Shown: positions 5,862-12,334 of the stretch, piece by piece
How positions within the stretch are numbered: position 1 is the stretch's first letter
How the letters are laid out: the number at the start of each line of letters is the position of its first letter
IMG/VR virus record: IMGVR_UViG_3300024518_003629
Location: 1-35,541 of that record
Origin: a virus
Length of the DNA: 35,541 nt
Strand: one strand, 5' to 3'
Notes under the pieces: generated by a model
The model's database searches: none
The model's input: the letters and a program-made list of their open reading frames with translations, nothing else
What the model was told of the DNA's origin: nothing
Made by a program: the position numbers and the translations under genes

Positions 5862-6155
5862 TTAAGCTACCTCTATTTCATATGTGGCCACATATATTTT
5901 GTTTGAAAGTTTAGCTTCTAGCAAAGTGTACATCAAATTTTGACCATCATGCTCAAAGACTGAACTGGTCGGAAGCCCCATGTCATTTTGTTCGGTTGGG
6001 AATTGTATTTGTACAATGTTATCAACAATATCAATATCAATACTACCAGGTGCACAGTTATCTTCTAAGCCTACTACATTAATGTGAACCGTAATATCAT
6101 CTGATATTTCGTCACCTAATTCGTCTGCATCTACCCATTCAACTAATTCAATCAT
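5862..6155 (-). CDS. Hypothetical acidic beta protein (97 aa)
   Basis: First gene behind the promoter element at 6165-6209, with ribosome-binding site AGGGGAGA eight bases or so before the ATG at 6155. Very acidic N-half (WVDADELGDEISDDITVHIN, IDIDIVDN) and beta-strand pattern throughout. Its leading position and acidic surface would suit a DNA-mimic or inhibitor, but nothing in the sequence proves it. Confidence 0.75.
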   Translation of the reverse strand: MIELVEWVDADELGDEISDDITVHINVVGLEDNCAPGSIDIDIVDNIVQIQFPTEQNDMGLPTSSVFEHDGQNLMYTLLEAKLSNKIYVATYEIEVA

Positions 6156-6164
6156 TATTCTCCC

Positions 6165-6209
6165 CTTGTTTGATATATAAAATATATATAATAATTATAT
6201 AAACACAAG
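6165..6209 (-). promoter_or_regulatory. AT-palindrome promoter element, copy 2
   Basis: Minus strand: TTGTGT (6208-6203), 16-bp spacer, TATATT (6186-6181), followed by the TTTATATAT arm and CAAACAAGGGG, which merges into the ribosome-binding site of the 6155 gene. Same core as the elements at 4359, 7631, 32467 and 34983. Confidence 0.75.
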
Positions 6210-6211
6210 GG

Positions 6212-7093
6212 CTAAAATAACTCTGGGATAGATTTCTTTACTTTCATGATAACATGTCTTTTTAATTGTTTGTAATCAATTTGAGGGTCTTTATTTTCCT
6301 TAATGAAATTCCATGACTCCTCTCTGATAAGGTCATAATAAACCGTGTTAAGTAGTCTAGGAATATATTTAGTTCTCCAACCGTCTTCAGCATTCCGAAT
6401 CTTCTCATAGACCTTTTGAACAAAGTGAGGGGTGATATATTTATCTGTAATTTTCTTTTCTACAGCCAATTTTTCTTTAATATCCAAAGGGTCATTCATT
6501 GCTCTGTGTTTATCTTTGAATTCATTTCTCACAATTTTAGCCCAAGTTTGACGGCCATATTTATTTTGATAAGAATAATTCTTAAGCACAACCCCCTCAC
6601 CAATTCCTTCATCAATTAGATAAGTGTTTTTCTCACACATTTCATAAAGAGTTTCTGGTTTTGCGTCTTCAATTCTACACAAAGGAGGAATGAATTCTAT
6701 TTCAAATTCTCTTAAAACATGGGCATAGTCATTATAATGAATTACCCCACTTGGACCGTAAACATCAAATACATAGAACTTTCTCCAAGCTGTTTTTCTA
6801 TATGTCTTCAAAGAATGAGGGATTAACCATTCACCAAATAAACGCCAATCAGGATAGAGTAAGAGCAAATTGGCAAAACGCTCATCTTCAAGAATAGCCT
6901 TCATAAATCCTTGATTGTCATCATCTAAGGAAAGCTCACGATTTCTTGAACCACACTTTAGCTCGTTCCCTTTTCGCCATACAGAGCCGTTTGACCCGTC
7001 TAGTTTAGGGAATACATAAACAACGCCCTCTTCAATTCCTTTTGTTTCTACAGTTTCATATCTTTCAACATGCTGATATCTTTTGAAATTCAT
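6212..7093 (-). CDS. Rnl2-type RNA ligase (293 aa)
   Basis: Nucleotidyltransferase motifs in order: motif I K30-LDG (adenylated lysine), motif III FGEWL (86-90), motif IIIa FYVFDVY (106-112), motif IV EGVVLKN (166-172) and motif V WAKIV (184-188). A helical C-terminal domain of about 100 residues follows, as in T4 Rnl2 (334 aa). It would seal 3'-OH/5'-phosphate RNA ends using ATP through a lysyl-AMP intermediate. The ATG at 7093 follows CAGGAGATAGA and lies 23 bases below tRNA-Ser, which points to repair of nicked tRNA. I see no polynucleotide kinase/phosphatase partner in the window. Confidence 0.92.
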   Translation of the reverse strand: MNFKRYQHVERYETVETKGIEEGVVYVFPKLDGSNGSVWRKGNELKCGSRNRELSLDDDNQGFMKAILEDERFANLLLLYPDWRLFGEWLIPHSLKTYRKTAWRKFYVFDVYGPSGVIHYNDYAHVLREFEIEFIPPLCRIEDAKPETLYEMCEKNTYLIDEGIGEGVVLKNYSYQNKYGRQTWAKIVRNEFKDKHRAMNDPLDIKEKLAVEKKITDKYITPHFVQKVYEKIRNAEDGWRTKYIPRLLNTVYYDLIREESWNFIKENKDPQIDYKQLKRHVIMKVKKSIPELF

Positions 7094-7115
7094 TCTATCT
7101 CCTGGTTAAAATGTA

Positions 7116-7200
7116 AAGAGAATGAAGGAATTGAACCCTCGCCAGTTTTATCTGGGCCACGCCTTAGCAAGGCAGCACATTACCACTCTGTCAATTCTCC
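7116..7200 (-). tRNA. tRNA-Ser (anticodon GCU)
   Basis: Class II tRNA. Acceptor stem GGAGAAT pairs with ATTCTCT, and the D-arm contains GAGTGGTAA. The anticodon loop is TTGCTAA with GCT at the anticodon positions, flanked by GCC/GGC pairs. The long variable arm is CCAG-ATAAAA-CTGG, and the T-arm is GAGGG-TTCAATT-CCTTC. No CCA is encoded. It reads serine AGC/AGU codons. It sits between a tRNA-like element and the RNA ligase. Confidence 0.9.
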
Positions 7201-7209
7201 GTCTAAAAG

Positions 7210-7281
7210 GCCGTAGGGAGGTATCGAACCCCCTACTTTTATGTCTAGACTCCCACCTGGGCTCTACGGCATGTCTACGGC
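7210..7281 (-). tRNA. tRNA-like element or decayed tRNA, no assignable anticodon
   Basis: The 3' half is tRNA-like: T-arm GGGGG-TTCGATA-CCTCC directly followed by acceptor strand CTACGGC. The matching 5' strand GCCGTAG occurs twice, at 7281-7275 and 7270-7264, as an 11-bp tandem repeat, giving 72 or 61 nt. The middle does not form normal D and anticodon arms. It folds instead as one imperfect hairpin (TAGA/TCTA plus CCC-AGGT-GGG). No 5-bp stem with a T33 loop could be found by hand. It may be a pseudogene, or a tRNA mimic processed with the downstream tRNA-Ser. Confidence 0.5.
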
Positions 7282-7293
7282 ATTATACCCCAA

Positions 7294-7464
7294 TTAATTT
7301 CTAGTGTATAGTCTTTTAAGCTGTTTAAAGTTTAACATTCTGTCCCTAACACACCCTTTTTTAAGTTTTTTAACGCCTAAAAAAGCTGTGTACAAAACAA
7401 CTCTTTCTTCTTCCGTTTGGCTTAGAAGATATTTTCTTAATTGTTTTACTCGTTTTCCATTCAT
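7294..7464 (-). CDS. Small basic phage protein (56 aa)
   Basis: Starts MNGKRVKQLRKYLLSQTEEE and ends NFKQLKRLYTRN. The ATG at 7464 overlaps the TGA of the regulator gene (ATGA). Very basic and helical. The NGKRVKQLR start and the CVRDR...LKR end resemble a widespread group of short phage proteins of unknown function. It lies directly before the tRNA pair. Confidence 0.7.
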   Translation of the reverse strand: MNGKRVKQLRKYLLSQTEEERVVLYTAFLGVKKLKKGCVRDRMLNFKQLKRLYTRN

Positions 7465-7622
7465 ACTTTTAGTTTTTTCTTTTTAAAATCTTTACGTAAA
7501 AGTTCCATAACGTAAGCGGTCATGTTTCCCCTATGGCCCGCTAGTTTGGAAGCTGCTTTAATTGTCTTTTTAAACGCTGGCTCCATCCAAAATAGGACGG
7601 AGGTTATTTCTTCACTTTCCAT
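7461..7622 (-). CDS. Ribbon-helix-helix-like small regulator (53 aa)
   Basis: A beta-strand region (residues 5-12, ITSVLFWM) is followed by helix 1 (PAFKKTIKAASKLAG), a turn (HRGNM) and helix 2 (TAYVMELLRKDFKKKK). This is the MetJ/Arc layout with the common S/T-A-Y-V-x-E-L-x-R helix-2 signature. Such proteins bind operator palindromes as dimers through the strand. The start ATG at 7622 follows AGAGGTTTGC. Its own upstream region carries the palindromic AT element at 7631-7672, which makes it the best candidate for the protein that reads the five-copy element family. That link is inference. Confidence 0.75.
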   Translation of the reverse strand: MESEEITSVLFWMEPAFKKTIKAASKLAGHRGNMTAYVMELLRKDFKKKKLKV

Positions 7623-7630
7623 GCAAACCT

Positions 7631-7672
7631 CTATATGTTATATAGGTAATATATAATAATTATATAGGCTTG
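7631..7672 (-). promoter_or_regulatory. AT-palindrome element, copy 3 (no clear -35)
   Basis: The core TATATAATTATTATATATTA matches the other copies, but at the usual -35 spacing the sequence is AGTCAA, not TTGAnA, and the flanking CTTG is on the opposite side. It lies directly upstream of the ribbon-helix-helix gene and just after the receiver-domain gene. It could be a weak promoter or an operator for autoregulation. Confidence 0.6.
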
Positions 7673-7673
7673 A

Positions 7674-8048
7674 CTATACCTTTCTACATTTGACATTAAT
7701 TAGAAAGTCTATATGTGAAGTTAAATCTTCCATTTTATCTTTACATAAATAAGTGTCATAACCACTTAAGCCTGCAACTGTGGTAATGCTTTCTTCATGT
7801 CCTGTAAGGATTAGGAGGGGAATTCTAAACTTAAACTTAAGCTCAACTAGCTCCTGGTTTAGTTTATAGCTTTTGTCAGGCAAGTTAACATCTAATATGA
7901 TTAAATCATACCTGTTTCTTTTAAGGGCTTCTAGTCCCTCTGTAAGGGTGTATTTTGATTCACAGTCATAATGGCCTTCGACCTCCATTTTAGACTTTAT
8001 ACCATAACAAAACCCTTCATTGTCATCTATTAGGATTATCCTTTTCAT
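7674..8048 (-). CDS. Stand-alone response-regulator receiver domain (CheY-like, 124 aa)
   Basis: All phosphorylation-site residues are present: acidic pair D8-D9 (IILIDDNE), phosphoacceptor D53 (LIILDVNLP), Thr82 (LLILTGH) and Lys103 (YLCKDK). Length equals one receiver domain, with no output or DNA-binding domain. In bacteria these domains take phosphate from histidine kinases and signal by protein contact. No histidine kinase is in the window, so phosphate would have to come from the host. The gene overlaps the 3' end of the membrane-protein gene by 26 bases and is the last gene of the late unit. A role in late control or host signalling is inferred. Confidence 0.92.
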   Translation of the reverse strand: MKRIILIDDNEGFCYGIKSKMEVEGHYDCESKYTLTEGLEALKRNRYDLIILDVNLPDKSYKLNQELVELKFKFRIPLLILTGHEESITTVAGLSGYDTYLCKDKMEDLTSHIDFLINVKCRKV

Positions 8049-8535
8049 TTTGTGGCATTTCTTTCATAAAAGAGGAAAATATTTTTATCAATTCTGCATG
8101 CTGTGCATCTTGTTTAGTGCTAATATCCAACATCCACTCTGCTGCGAACTCTCTATCACTTCCTTGTGTTCCAACTAGCTTATCATAAATAATAAATTTA
8201 GGTTTTACAAAGCTTTTCCACTCTTCAAATATTCTTTTTAGTTCTGCTTGTTCTTTCCTCATCTCTCTTACTGCAACCCATATCTCTTCTTGTTCCTTTT
8301 CTCGTTCTGACCTAGCCTTTAGTAGGGGGAACAATTTAAAGAGCTTAAAAGCCTTAGAAGATGTTTTTCGAGTGAGGATAAATATTATTGCTGTGAGAGC
8401 TACACAAATAAAAGCTAGAATTCGCCATTCAATAGGCCAGCCCTCATATAAAATGATGCTCTCATTGGCAATATGTACACCTTCCTCAATGAACTCTAGT
8501 TCTGAGACTTGTATAAGAGGAACAGTATCAGACAT
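8023..8535 (-). CDS. Single-pass membrane protein with cytoplasmic coiled coil (170 aa)
   Basis: Acidic N-terminal 30 residues (ELEFIEEGVHIANE), one transmembrane segment at about 37-55 (WRILAFICVALTAIIFILT) followed by a basic stop (RKTSSKAFKLFK), then a helical or coiled-coil region (REKEQEEIWVAVREMRKEQA, about 76-105) and a soluble C-terminus. An N-out/C-in topology is likely. It starts in a TAATG overlap with the tail-module gene and overlaps the receiver-domain gene, so the two are co-expressed at late times. It could be a holin-like or lysis-control protein or the membrane partner of the receiver. Confidence 0.8.
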   Translation of the reverse strand: MSDTVPLIQVSELEFIEEGVHIANESIILYEGWPIEWRILAFICVALTAIIFILTRKTSSKAFKLFKLFPLLKARSEREKEQEEIWVAVREMRKEQAELKRIFEEWKSFVKPKFIIYDKLVGTQGSDREFAAEWMLDISTKQDAQHAELIKIFSSFMKEMPQNEKDNPNR

Positions 8536-9323
8536 TAATTATCTACAACAATAATGTCAAAATCAGCTGAACCTGAAATATCAGCAGCAGAAGCAATACC
8601 ATTCATTTTTATAATAGCAGGGCCTTCAATTTCAAATTCTGGGTCAAAAGGGTGATCATCACTAGATTTTCCATTACTCTGGACCCCTATTGCATGGTCA
8701 GACCTAAAATTTGTTAATTCTACTGTTGGATTATCGTTTATAAGTAAACGATAAGTAATTGCAGCGGTTGACCCAGATGATTTCAAAATAGTTGCACTAA
8801 AAGCAGTAAGATAAGCTTTTTGAATAGATGGGATTCCATAAATAGCCATTTGTGTGCTCCCTATTCCCGGAAGAATAGCGGCTGTCACTGTACTATCTGT
8901 CTGAGCTGTGGCTGTAATTGTTCCAACATTTATATTAGTAGCCCCCCACGTTTGAACTTTCATTCTATAAATAATTACATAAGCGTTTGATGTTGCAACA
9001 TCAGTTGTACCATTCAAAGTAACTGTTTCTGATACTTCAGCAGTTGCCCAAGATGTTAATCCAAAAATTTTAACTGTTTGAGCTCCCACACCAACCGGGT
9101 CTCCATCGTCACTAGTGGAAGAACTAACAATATTATGTAGCCTCGCTTCAGTTGGGGCTACCCAAATTTGCTGTGTGGGTGTTGCATCTGCTCTATCCCA
9201 AACATCTGTAGGCGTAGCTTGAATACCAGAATCAGCAAAACCCCATTTATTCTCACTCCTCATGCCCGGAACGAGCCCTCTAGCTATGTCAAGTTTTGAC
9301 ATGCCATTTCCTTGCTTTTGCAT
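8535..9323 (-). CDS. Virion structural protein, beta-rich (262 aa)
   Basis: N-terminus KLDIARGLVPGMRSENKWGF, then long Thr/Ala/Ser-rich beta segments (GATNINVGTITATAQTDSTV, PGIGSTQMAIYGIPSIQKAY) and an acidic end DFDIIVVDN. I recall similar proteins among late structural genes of environmental podoviruses, as decoration or tail-associated proteins. I keep the ATG at 9323 because of the TAATG junction and GAGGT upstream. The ATG at 9302 (MSKLDIA) has AAGGA seven bases upstream and is a serious alternative. Confidence 0.78.
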   Translation of the reverse strand: MQKQGNGMSKLDIARGLVPGMRSENKWGFADSGIQATPTDVWDRADATPTQQIWVAPTEARLHNIVSSSTSDDGDPVGVGAQTVKIFGLTSWATAEVSETVTLNGTTDVATSNAYVIIYRMKVQTWGATNINVGTITATAQTDSTVTAAILPGIGSTQMAIYGIPSIQKAYLTAFSATILKSSGSTAAITYRLLINDNPTVELTNFRSDHAIGVQSNGKSSDDHPFDPEFEIEGPAIIKMNGIASAADISGSADFDIIVVDN

Positions 9324-9691
9324 TATAAAGATACCTCGGTTTCTATAGTGTAAGTAATTGTATAGGTTATTTTACCACCCGTATCAGCTTTTAGATGAAC
9401 GGCATCGCCCGACTTTAACACGTGTAAATCACCACTGACGCCTACATAAGAAGTATTATCAGCAATAGAAAGGTTTACAAAAGTCTTGTTCCCTCCCACT
9501 CCAGCTGTTGCAGTGCCACCGTTTTTAACTAAATAAGCGTCAATTACATCACCCCCTCCAGTATTATCATTTACTAGGTTAAAGCTTTGCATTTGAAAAA
9601 CATATCCATCAGGGAATGTAGAAGGACACGTTAAGACCGCAACTGCAGCAGTTGTAATTGTTCCCTGTACTGTTATATTATTAGCACCCAT
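9323..9691 (-). CDS. Small beta-rich structural protein (122 aa)
   Basis: MGANNITVQGTITTAAVAVL followed by Gly/Thr-rich strands and a GKITYTITYTIETEVSL end, compatible with a jelly-roll or Ig-like virion decoration protein. It lies between tailspike and membrane-protein genes in the late unit. The start at 9691 directly follows the upstream stop. No known family identified. Confidence 0.75.
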   Translation of the reverse strand: MGANNITVQGTITTAAVAVLTCPSTFPDGYVFQMQSFNLVNDNTGGGDVIDAYLVKNGGTATAGVGGNKTFVNLSIADNTSYVGVSGDLHVLKSGDAVHLKADTGGKITYTITYTIETEVSL

Positions 9692-9934
9692 TTATTTTAA
9701 ACTCCTTGTTGTGATTAAATCCGCTTTACTGTAAGTTGTTGCATTCTTTCTCGCTTCCTTCATCACTCCAGAATTCACGAGCTCTAGAAACTTTGTATCT
9801 AAGAAATCTGCAACGTAATCTTCAACCGTTGAATCATCTGCTCCACTTAAAGCCAAAACGGAAGCTTTCAGTTTGTTGTAAACCTCTGTTTTTTTGCCAT
9901 CTAGTAAAGTTACTGTAAATATTTTATTAGCCAT
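9692..9934 (-). CDS. Hypothetical small late protein (80 aa)
   Basis: MANKIFTVTLLDGKKTEVYN opens with two beta strands, then helices (VEDYVADFLDTKFLELVNSG) and a basic tail. Follows the tailspike by nine bases with GGGGTAACA before the ATG. Likely a virion or chaperone component by position only. Confidence 0.7.
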   Translation of the reverse strand: MANKIFTVTLLDGKKTEVYNKLKASVLALSGADDSTVEDYVADFLDTKFLELVNSGVMKEARKNATTYSKADLITTRSLK

Positions 9935-9943
9935 TGTTACCCC

Positions 9944-12334
9944 TTAAGACATGTTTTTAGCTATTGTTTTTCCCATATATACGGTTCCATCCCATATCAA
10001 TTCTACTAAATCTACTGCATTTATTGCGTTTGTAGGTACAAAAGCCCCATCTGTTGCATCCCAAATAACCGTTCCCGGCCAGGTAAAAGTTGTAGTTGGA
10101 GTAGACGAGCCTTGACTAAACTTAATGAAATACCTTGTTACAACAACGGGATTACTTAAAGTTACTGTTGAAATAGTGGCTTCGTCACTTAAATCTAAAA
10201 GAACACCTTGCCCTGAATTCCAATTAATAGCTAGGGTAGTGCCGGAAGCAACAACCCCCTGACCTAAAAAAGAGTCTTGACCATTTACAAAGAAATTTCC
10301 ATTTGGAATCGATACATTTTCACTAGTATCTATTTTAATTCCGTTGTTGGTTCCTAAAGAACCTGAATTACTAATAACAAAAGCATCTGTATCAGAATTA
10401 TGTAAACCAAAAGTCCACCCCCCACTTGTGCCAATTCTAGCACCAAAGTAAGAGTCACCCGTTGTTTCACCACTTGGAACAGATGTTATTATTCCAGAAC
10501 TAGTAGAGCTTGCATTTTGTTCGTGAAGTAAGGCACCTGTAGCAAAACTTAAATCCTCATTAGCCCAATAAGCTTTGCTTCCTTTAAAGCTGACCTCGTT
10601 AAAATTTCCAGAAATAGCAGAATAGTTTGCTCCGTCTGGCTCTAATGTTGAATCATCAGAAGTTAAAGCACCAACAAATAAATTCATTGTGCCACCTGTG
10701 ACTACATTAAAAGTACTCGTTGGGCTGGCCGTTGTAGTTAAAACATGAGCATGCAAAACAGATAAATCTAATGTATTTGTAGCATTTAACTTAAAAACTG
10801 AATTTGTTCCTGGGTCATCAAGAAATAGAGAACTGATACAAACAGAACCACCATTCATTAAGAAAGCATTTGTTAAAGAATCAACCACACTACCAGAAAA
10901 GAATAAAGAAGAGGCATTTTCAACTGTAACCCCGTTTTCTTGGTCATTTATAGACACTCCACTACATACAACCCCTTCGGCACCATTTACATATAAACCA
11001 CTAGTTCCGGAACCTTTATCAGAATCTAAAACACAGTTATTTAAATTTGCTCTAACTGTAGCAGAATCAAAAGCGATTCCATATCGTTGAATGTTTGTTG
11101 TTCTTACATTTGTGATATTTGTATCAATAGCAGTTGCTAGACTTATTCCATCTTGGAATCCAGAAATATAAACATTCTCTATCTCTAAGCTTTGGCAATC
11201 GTTTGTAGCAATTGCAATGTTAGTTTTAGCAGCATCACTTTGAAAACCTATATCCCTAATCGATGCAAAATCAACCGTTGTTCCTGTACTTAAATCAAGT
11301 GCATTATCAGAGTTTACAGCATGTTTAATTTGAGTTGTAAGAGGGCCAGAGCCAACCAGCTGAATATTATCAGTGGTTATTTGTAGGCTTGAACCAATAT
11401 TAAATACACCCGCCCTTAATTTTACTGTTTTAAGTTCTGCGCTTCCAGCTGCTGCATCAATTGCGGCCTGAATCTCTTCAACATCATCCGTTGTCCCATC
11501 TCCAGTAGCTCCAAACCATTCTCCATAAATAGCATCAGAAGATCCTTCTCCAAATACATAACTTCCAGCACCTGTAAAAAATGTACCACAAGTTTGGTCT
11601 ATTGTGGAGTTTATTGTAAGGGTTGTTCCACCATCTGCACTTAATTTGGCATCCCCACCCCTTCTTAAACTTAATCCAGCTGGAAAAGTAACGCTACTTG
11701 AAAACTTAAATGTTCCATTATCGAATAATATGTCATGCTCTTGCCCTGAAACACTCACATAAGTAATTACTTTACTGACATTTGTTTCGTCATCTGTTGC
11801 ACCGTCCCCAGTAACTCCAAACCATTTAACATTAATTGGGCCTTCAAATAATCGAATCCAACGCCCTGTCCCACTATCAGGAGCGAAAACAATTCCTCCA
11901 TCAGCTGTTGCGCTACTATCTGGGTCAAAATAAAACAACCCTCCGCCTCCATCACCTGCAGTTGTAAAGCCTGTGACCATGGCCATAACACTAGTTCCAT
12001 TTGCTCCAGGGTTAACAGCAGTCATCAAAGCAATTGATTCATAACGCCTAAAGTCTTGAGCTGCTGAAGAGATATTATCTACCGTCCAGACATCAACCTC
12101 AGCATCCGTTCTTAGTATAAATTTATAAGAACCATCTTCTAGCCAAATATCAGCTTCACCCCTGGAGTTTAAAACCGTTGGGTGAGCATTTGCGCTTACC
12201 GAAGATTGACTTGGGAATGTATCCTTTGGGTTAGAAGTTCCCGCTGCAAAAGCATATAGTTTATAACCGTTGGCAAGATTCCCACTAGTATCTAAAGCCT
12301 GAAACTTTGGCCAGGGTGTTAAAACATTCGCCAT
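9944..12334 (-). CDS. Tailspike with two pectate-lyase-type beta-helix modules (796 aa)
   Basis: The N-terminal 90 residues (PWPKFQALDTSGNLANGYKL, ADIWLEDGSYKFILRTDAEV) form a virion-attachment domain. A linker contains WFGVTGDGATDD (GDGATDD at 176-182) and a second EWFGATGDGTTDD (278-284). GDGxxDD is the usual first turn of pectate-lyase-like beta-helices, so the module start is present twice. The rest is repetitive strand-turn sequence to about 560, then a chaperone-like or lectin-like end (PVVVTRYFIKFSQGSSTPTT). Position after the three ejection-type genes equals that of P22 gp9. It should bind and perhaps cut a surface polysaccharide. The ATG at 12334 is in a TAATG overlap with GGAGG upstream. 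Confidence 0.88.
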   Translation of the reverse strand: MANVLTPWPKFQALDTSGNLANGYKLYAFAAGTSNPKDTFPSQSSVSANAHPTVLNSRGEADIWLEDGSYKFILRTDAEVDVWTVDNISSAAQDFRRYESIALMTAVNPGANGTSVMAMVTGFTTAGDGGGGLFYFDPDSSATADGGIVFAPDSGTGRWIRLFEGPINVKWFGVTGDGATDDETNVSKVITYVSVSGQEHDILFDNGTFKFSSSVTFPAGLSLRRGGDAKLSADGGTTLTINSTIDQTCGTFFTGAGSYVFGEGSSDAIYGEWFGATGDGTTDDVEEIQAAIDAAAGSAELKTVKLRAGVFNIGSSLQITTDNIQLVGSGPLTTQIKHAVNSDNALDLSTGTTVDFASIRDIGFQSDAAKTNIAIATNDCQSLEIENVYISGFQDGISLATAIDTNITNVRTTNIQRYGIAFDSATVRANLNNCVLDSDKGSGTSGLYVNGAEGVVCSGVSINDQENGVTVENASSLFFSGSVVDSLTNAFLMNGGSVCISSLFLDDPGTNSVFKLNATNTLDLSVLHAHVLTTTASPTSTFNVVTGGTMNLFVGALTSDDSTLEPDGANYSAISGNFNEVSFKGSKAYWANEDLSFATGALLHEQNASSTSSGIITSVPSGETTGDSYFGARIGTSGGWTFGLHNSDTDAFVISNSGSLGTNNGIKIDTSENVSIPNGNFFVNGQDSFLGQGVVASGTTLAINWNSGQGVLLDLSDEATISTVTLSNPVVVTRYFIKFSQGSSTPTTTFTWPGTVIWDATDGAFVPTNAINAVDLVELIWDGTVYMGKTIAKNMS

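Noticed and set aside
7122-7304. Plus-strand 60-codon frame over the tRNA pair
   Set aside because: It runs antisense to tRNA-Ser and the tRNA-like element and has no ribosome-binding site.
11767-12000. Minus-strand 77-codon frame inside the tailspike
   Set aside because: Lies wholly within the tailspike in another frame, with no ribosome-binding site and low-complexity product.
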